The notes under the pieces are model-generated. The model saw only the letters and a program-made list of their open reading frames with translations, had not been told where the DNA came from and did not search any database. DNA of 8,995 nucleotides, taken from assembly GCA_012516015.1 (NCBI GenBank), contig JAAYXG010000335.1, forward strand, positions 1 through 8,995. The letters run 5' to 3'. The translations under genes and the position numbers were made by a program. The number at the start of each line of letters is the position of its first letter. Positions within the stretch are counted from its first letter, which is position 1. This document shows, in pieces, positions 6,498 to 8,995 of the stretch. Origin of the DNA: Lysobacteraceae bacterium (lineage in GTDB: Bacteria > Pseudomonadota > Gammaproteobacteria > Steroidobacterales > Steroidobacteraceae).

Positions 6498-6532
6498 GCT
6501 GCAGGCTGCAGCTAACAGCCCGCAGCCCACAG
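6498..6532. repeat. Degenerate 7-bp tandem repeat
   Basis: Five successive heptamers read GCTGCAG, GCTGCAG, CTAACAG, CCCGCAG and CCCACAG, with a weaker CCAGAGA after and AGCAGAG before. The shared ending is (G/A)CAG or ACAG. It lies directly after the pncA stop. The first two units can also pair with the fourth to form a hairpin. This looks like a decayed microsatellite rather than coding DNA. Confidence 0.6.
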
Positions 6533-6570
6533 CCAGAGACCGAGCTGATGGCCGGGGTGCAGTCCCTGGA

Positions 6571-6590
6571 GGTCGGATTTTGATCCGACC
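6571..6590. repeat. REP-like hairpin 1
   Basis: GGTCGGAT (6571-6578) and ATCCGACC (6583-6590) form a perfect 8-bp stem with a TTTG loop. CCTG (6565-6568) and CAGG (6591-6594) extend it after a two-base bulge. No T-run follows on either strand. The sequence resembles short GTCGGnnn...CCGAC intergenic palindromes of many gammaproteobacteria. It may protect the 3' end of the pncA transcript. Confidence 0.65.
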
Positions 6591-6598
6591 CAGGAATT

Positions 6599-6616
6599 GT
6601 CGGGAGCAATCCCGAC
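6599..6616. repeat. REP-like hairpin 2, abutting the M49-like gene stop
   Basis: GTCGGGA (6599-6605) and TCCCGAC (6610-6616) form a perfect 7-bp stem with a GCAA loop, a GNRA tetraloop on the plus-strand transcript. It lies 8 bases from hairpin 1 and shares the GTCGG...CCGAC core. On the minus strand the repeat edge reads TGTAGGTCGGG, and its TAG is the stop codon of the leftward peptidase gene. Confidence 0.65.
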
Positions 6617-8623
6617 CTACAGTTTGATGCTATAGACGAAGCTCGCGCGCGGCGCGCGTAGCCATCGCTCTGCGATCACGTCCTTGACGCCTGCGAACTC
6701 GTCCTTCGCATCGACGAATTGCGCCTTCAATTGCTCGGCGCCCTTCTTGTCCCCCTTCGCTTTGATCTGCAGCACCGTCGTCGTGAAGGCTTCGATCGCT
6801 TCAGGCAGCGCCTCGAAGTCGAGCTCCAGGCACCCCTGATCGGCGCCGTTCGCCGCGGGCTGATCCGCGTGCCAGCGGATTGCGCCGGCCTTCATCAGCG
6901 CGCCCAACTGCATCGCGGCGAGCTGGCTGTAGTTCCGCGGCGTGCCGTCGGCGGTGTACATCCCGCGCGAGATGTGTCCGAAGGCCCAGGCAACGTTGCG
7001 CACCTGGACCTTGCGAACGTCTTCGGGCGTGAAGAAATCCTTGGTCGCGAGCCAATTCGTCAAGTACATGGCGGCGCTTTGCGCCTTCAGCTCTTCGAGC
7101 GTCGAGGCGAGCGGTCCGCCGAAGATCGCGTCGTCCTGCCTGCCGTTGACCGCGTATTCGTGCGAGGGGCCGAGGTTGTGCGCAGCCTCGTGCAGCACCG
7201 TGCTGACGAGCGACTCGTGCGGTGTCGTCGTCGCAAGCGCATTCGTGTTCTCGCAGAACATCGAGGACATGAGCTCGGCCTGTGTCTCCTGACTATCCAC
7301 ATCCATATACAGATTCGTCATTGCCGTCGTGCGTCCGCCCTTGGCGGCAACCTTGCCCCAATTAGGCAACGATTGACCGATGATCGCCCCATGAGCGCTG
7401 CGGGCGTCGCCGGCATTCAAGACGACATCGATGAAATCCGGGATCTTGAACTGCACGTCGCGCGCCTTGTACGGACGGCCCGCCATCTCGGCAAGCCTCT
7501 TTTCCATATCGCCCTTGAGCGGATCGAGCTTGCTCTGCCATTCGAGCGAGTCCGGATTGATCCGCGCGAGCTGCAGCGCGAAGCCGGCTTTCCACGCGCA
7601 CGGATCGTAATAGACCTCATCCGGGGCGATGCGCACATACCACTTGCTGTTCTGCGCGTTCATCGCGACCCACGCCTCGTCGGCGGCTTCCCAATCGTTC
7701 GATCGGAACGAATTGGCCGCGGCCGTCAGGTAGCGCTTGAGCGCAGCTTCGTCGTCTCCGAGCGCCTTCGCGGCCAGGTCGAGCGCACGCGCGATGGCGT
7801 GCATCTCTTGCCCATACGCTTCGTGGTAGGGCACCGCACGGAAGCGGCCGGCGCGATTCTCATCCGCAACGACGATGCTGAAATGGTCCATCAGCGCGGC
7901 CGCATTCGGCTGCTTCTCCAGCATCGCGCAGAATTTGTCGTCTTTCTGGATCTCGGCAGGATACAAACCGACGATACGCGGAGGCTTCTGCGGTAGCGCG
8001 CTGCACTCGGGTACGTTTTCCGTCTTCGGCGCCTCGCAGAAGGGCGATTGATTGCGATGGAACATCATCTGACTGGCAGGGTCGTCGGCCGGGATGTCCG
8101 CTTGCATCCCGAAAACGCCCTTCTGGCGTGCATACACACGCTCGATGAGGTCTGCGGCAACGAGCATCTGTTGCAAGAACGCTTTCTCGGCGTCGGAGAC
8201 TTGCGTCAAATCGCTTGCGACGAGCGTGGGCCGCCCCTGCGCAAGCTCCTCGATGACGAGAGCCCGTCTTTTCTGCTCCGCCGGATCGGAGTGGGCCGGT
8301 GTGGGTTGTCGCAGCGCGGCATAAGCGTCGCGGAAGTTCTGAGTGAAGCGGCCGGACGCATCGATCCATTGCGAACGCTCGGCGTTCGGATAGCCGGTGA
8401 GAATCTCGATCTCCGACGGGTCGACCGAAGCGTTGCCGTTCGTGTCCTCTCGCCAGAAGAGGGGTAGAAACAGCTCAGCCGCCCGCCGATTGAAGTCCGC
8501 GCGCTCGAGTGCGGCGAAGGGTCCCTTTCTTTGGCCTTCATCGCCGCCGCGACTACAACCCAATAGCGAACAGGCAAGGAGTAGGGCGACTGGGAGCGAA
8601 GGAAAACGGCGCGACAGGCTCAT
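6617..8623 (-). CDS. M49-like (dipeptidyl peptidase III-type) zinc peptidase lipoprotein
   Basis: The 668-residue product has a lipoprotein signal (hydrophobic 10-22, lipobox LLGC, C23), so it should be membrane-anchored outside the cytoplasm. The zinc site is HEAAH (478-482) in LVSTVLHEAAHNLG, with E510/E511 in LEELKAQ as the likely third ligand. The HE..H plus downstream EE-x-x-A/K-A-x arrangement, the length and the G-P-L-A-S...EELKAQSAAMYLTNWL region fit peptidase family M49 relatives. Classic DPP III has HELLGH (His at +5); here the spacing is HEXXH, as in some bacterial members. Residues 60-71 (DTNGNASVDPSE) match an EF-hand loop at positions 1, 3, 5, 7, 9 and 12, suggesting calcium binding. 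GGAG at 8631-8634 lies seven bases before ATG 8623. The frame is open to 8818, but that part lacks a signal and looks non-coding. The gene is monocistronic as far as visible. A role in peptide turnover is inferred. Confidence 0.8.
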   Translation of the reverse strand: MSLSRRFPSLPVALLLACSLLGCSRGGDEGQRKGPFAALERADFNRRAAELFLPLFWREDTNGNASVDPSEIEILTGYPNAERSQWIDASGRFTQNFRDAYAALRQPTPAHSDPAEQKRRALVIEELAQGRPTLVASDLTQVSDAEKAFLQQMLVAADLIERVYARQKGVFGMQADIPADDPASQMMFHRNQSPFCEAPKTENVPECSALPQKPPRIVGLYPAEIQKDDKFCAMLEKQPNAAALMDHFSIVVADENRAGRFRAVPYHEAYGQEMHAIARALDLAAKALGDDEAALKRYLTAAANSFRSNDWEAADEAWVAMNAQNSKWYVRIAPDEVYYDPCAWKAGFALQLARINPDSLEWQSKLDPLKGDMEKRLAEMAGRPYKARDVQFKIPDFIDVVLNAGDARSAHGAIIGQSLPNWGKVAAKGGRTTAMTNLYMDVDSQETQAELMSSMFCENTNALATTTPHESLVSTVLHEAAHNLGPSHEYAVNGRQDDAIFGGPLASTLEELKAQSAAMYLTNWLATKDFFTPEDVRKVQVRNVAWAFGHISRGMYTADGTPRNYSQLAAMQLGALMKAGAIRWHADQPAANGADQGCLELDFEALPEAIEAFTTTVLQIKAKGDKKGAEQLKAQFVDAKDEFAGVKDVIAERWLRAPRASFVYSIKL

Positions 8624-8956
8624 CGGGGTACTCCATCGGTGGGGGCGGTGTCGGTAATGATGCCACGATGTGCCTTGCGGCGAATGAGTAGGCGCCGCGA
8701 ACGATCGATCTTCAGCCGATCGGGGGGCGCGTAGCCATTCGCGGCTCGGCGAGCGACATGACTCTGGCGCGTGCGTCCCTCTCGAACGACACTTCATATC
8801 GACTTCATCACCTCGCATTCGCGCCTCACTGCGAGCCCAGGGAATGTCTGATGGAGGCTGACGAGCGATAGCGGCAGATTTTGATCCGCAAGTGGATGAG
8901 TCTTTTATCGTCTATTTCGGGAACCGATCAGGCGTTAAGGGACACTAATTAGTCGT
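8624..8956. other. Non-coding region upstream of the peptidase gene
   Basis: I see no convincing gene on either strand. It should contain the promoter of the leftward peptidase gene, but I find no good -35/-10 pair close to it. A weak rightward pair TTGATC (8881-8886) and TTTATC (8904-8909), 17 bp apart, precedes the terminator-like hairpin. The 12-mer GATTTTGATCCG (8877-8888) also occurs in REP-like hairpin 1 (6576-6587). Confidence 0.4.
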
Positions 8957-8986
8957 GCTTTCGCGTGAAAGCGGCCGTTTTTTTTT
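8957..8986 (+). terminator. Rho-independent terminator-like hairpin
   Basis: GCTTTC (8957-8962) pairs with GAAAGC (8967-8972) around a GCGT loop. After GGCCG comes a run of nine T (8978-8986). The 5-base gap between stem and T-run is longer than usual, so it may be a weak or imperfect terminator. It points rightward, yet no rightward gene ends nearby. It could end a short RNA from 8880-8986, or antisense transcription across the peptidase promoter. Confidence 0.45.
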
Positions 8987-8995
8987 GCGGAATTC

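Noticed and set aside
6571..6616. Pair of intrinsic terminators for the convergent genes
   Set aside because: Both stems are strong but neither is followed by a T-run on either strand, so REP-like repeats explain them better.
6719..7996. Rightward open frame of 425 codons opposite the peptidase gene
   Set aside because: Arg/Leu/Val-rich translation without recognisable domains, fully antisense to a gene with a signal peptide, zinc motif and ribosome site; long shadow frames are common in GC-rich DNA.
8624..8818. N-terminal extension of the peptidase by 65 codons
   Set aside because: Arg/Ser/His-rich, not like a protein start, and would bury a good lipoprotein signal that has its own GGAG site at the right distance.
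8931..8950. Possible integron attC core (GCGTTAAG)
   Set aside because: Does not fit GTTRRRY, and no matching inverse core or cassette structure is present.
8990..8995. GAATTC at the very end as proof of a cloned EcoRI fragment
   Set aside because: The window does not begin with GAATTC and another EcoRI site lies at 4549-4554. It may be a library boundary or chance, so nothing is built on it, though the T-run next to it deserves caution.

Overview
The window is GC-rich, tightly packed, single-chromosome-like DNA from a proteobacterium. The gene families (SoxR, DUF2799 lipoprotein, DUF454/YbaN, PncA/PncB salvage enzymes, an M49-like lipoprotein peptidase) best suit a Gammaproteobacterium, perhaps near the Xanthomonadales/Nevskiales. 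That placement is inferred from gene content only. I see no rRNA, tRNA, transposase, phage gene or CRISPR array.

Layout from left to right. (1) 1-988 is a redox-stress module. A hemerythrin-like HHE protein gene, cut by the left edge, runs leftward and diverges from soxR. The 76-bp gap holds a clear SoxR box inside a promoter with a 19-bp spacer that reads toward the hemerythrin gene. (2) 1070-1708 encodes a DUF2799 lipoprotein with a coiled-coil tail. (3) 1960-3559 is a two-gene unit: a secreted ThuA-domain protein, then, one base after its stop, a methyltransferase of the mainly archaeal COG2521 type. (4) 3576-3953 is a leftward YbaN/DUF454 inner-membrane protein. (5) 4102-6492 is a rightward set: an unrecognised charged small protein, nicotinate phosphoribosyltransferase (pncB type) and nicotinamidase (pncA). 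The last two overlap by 4 bases and together turn nicotinamide into nicotinate mononucleotide for NAD salvage. (6) 6493-6616 is a short repeat island: a degenerate 7-bp tandem repeat and two REP-like hairpins between convergent genes. (7) 6617-8623 is a leftward lipoprotein metallopeptidase related to family M49 (dipeptidyl peptidase III), with an HEXXH site and an EF-hand-like loop. (8) 8624-8995 is non-coding as far as I can see and ends with a hairpin plus nine T, then an EcoRI site at the window edge.

The best-supported functional links are SoxR control of the hemerythrin gene, from a promoter that aligns base for base in layout with the E. coli soxS promoter, and the pncB-pncA salvage operon. 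The most unusual items are the SoxR-hemerythrin pairing, the ThuA/COG2521 pair, the start codon held in a hairpin loop at 4102, and the repeat island that borders or supplies the stop codons of both flanking genes. I see no clear evidence of a wholly new multi-gene system.
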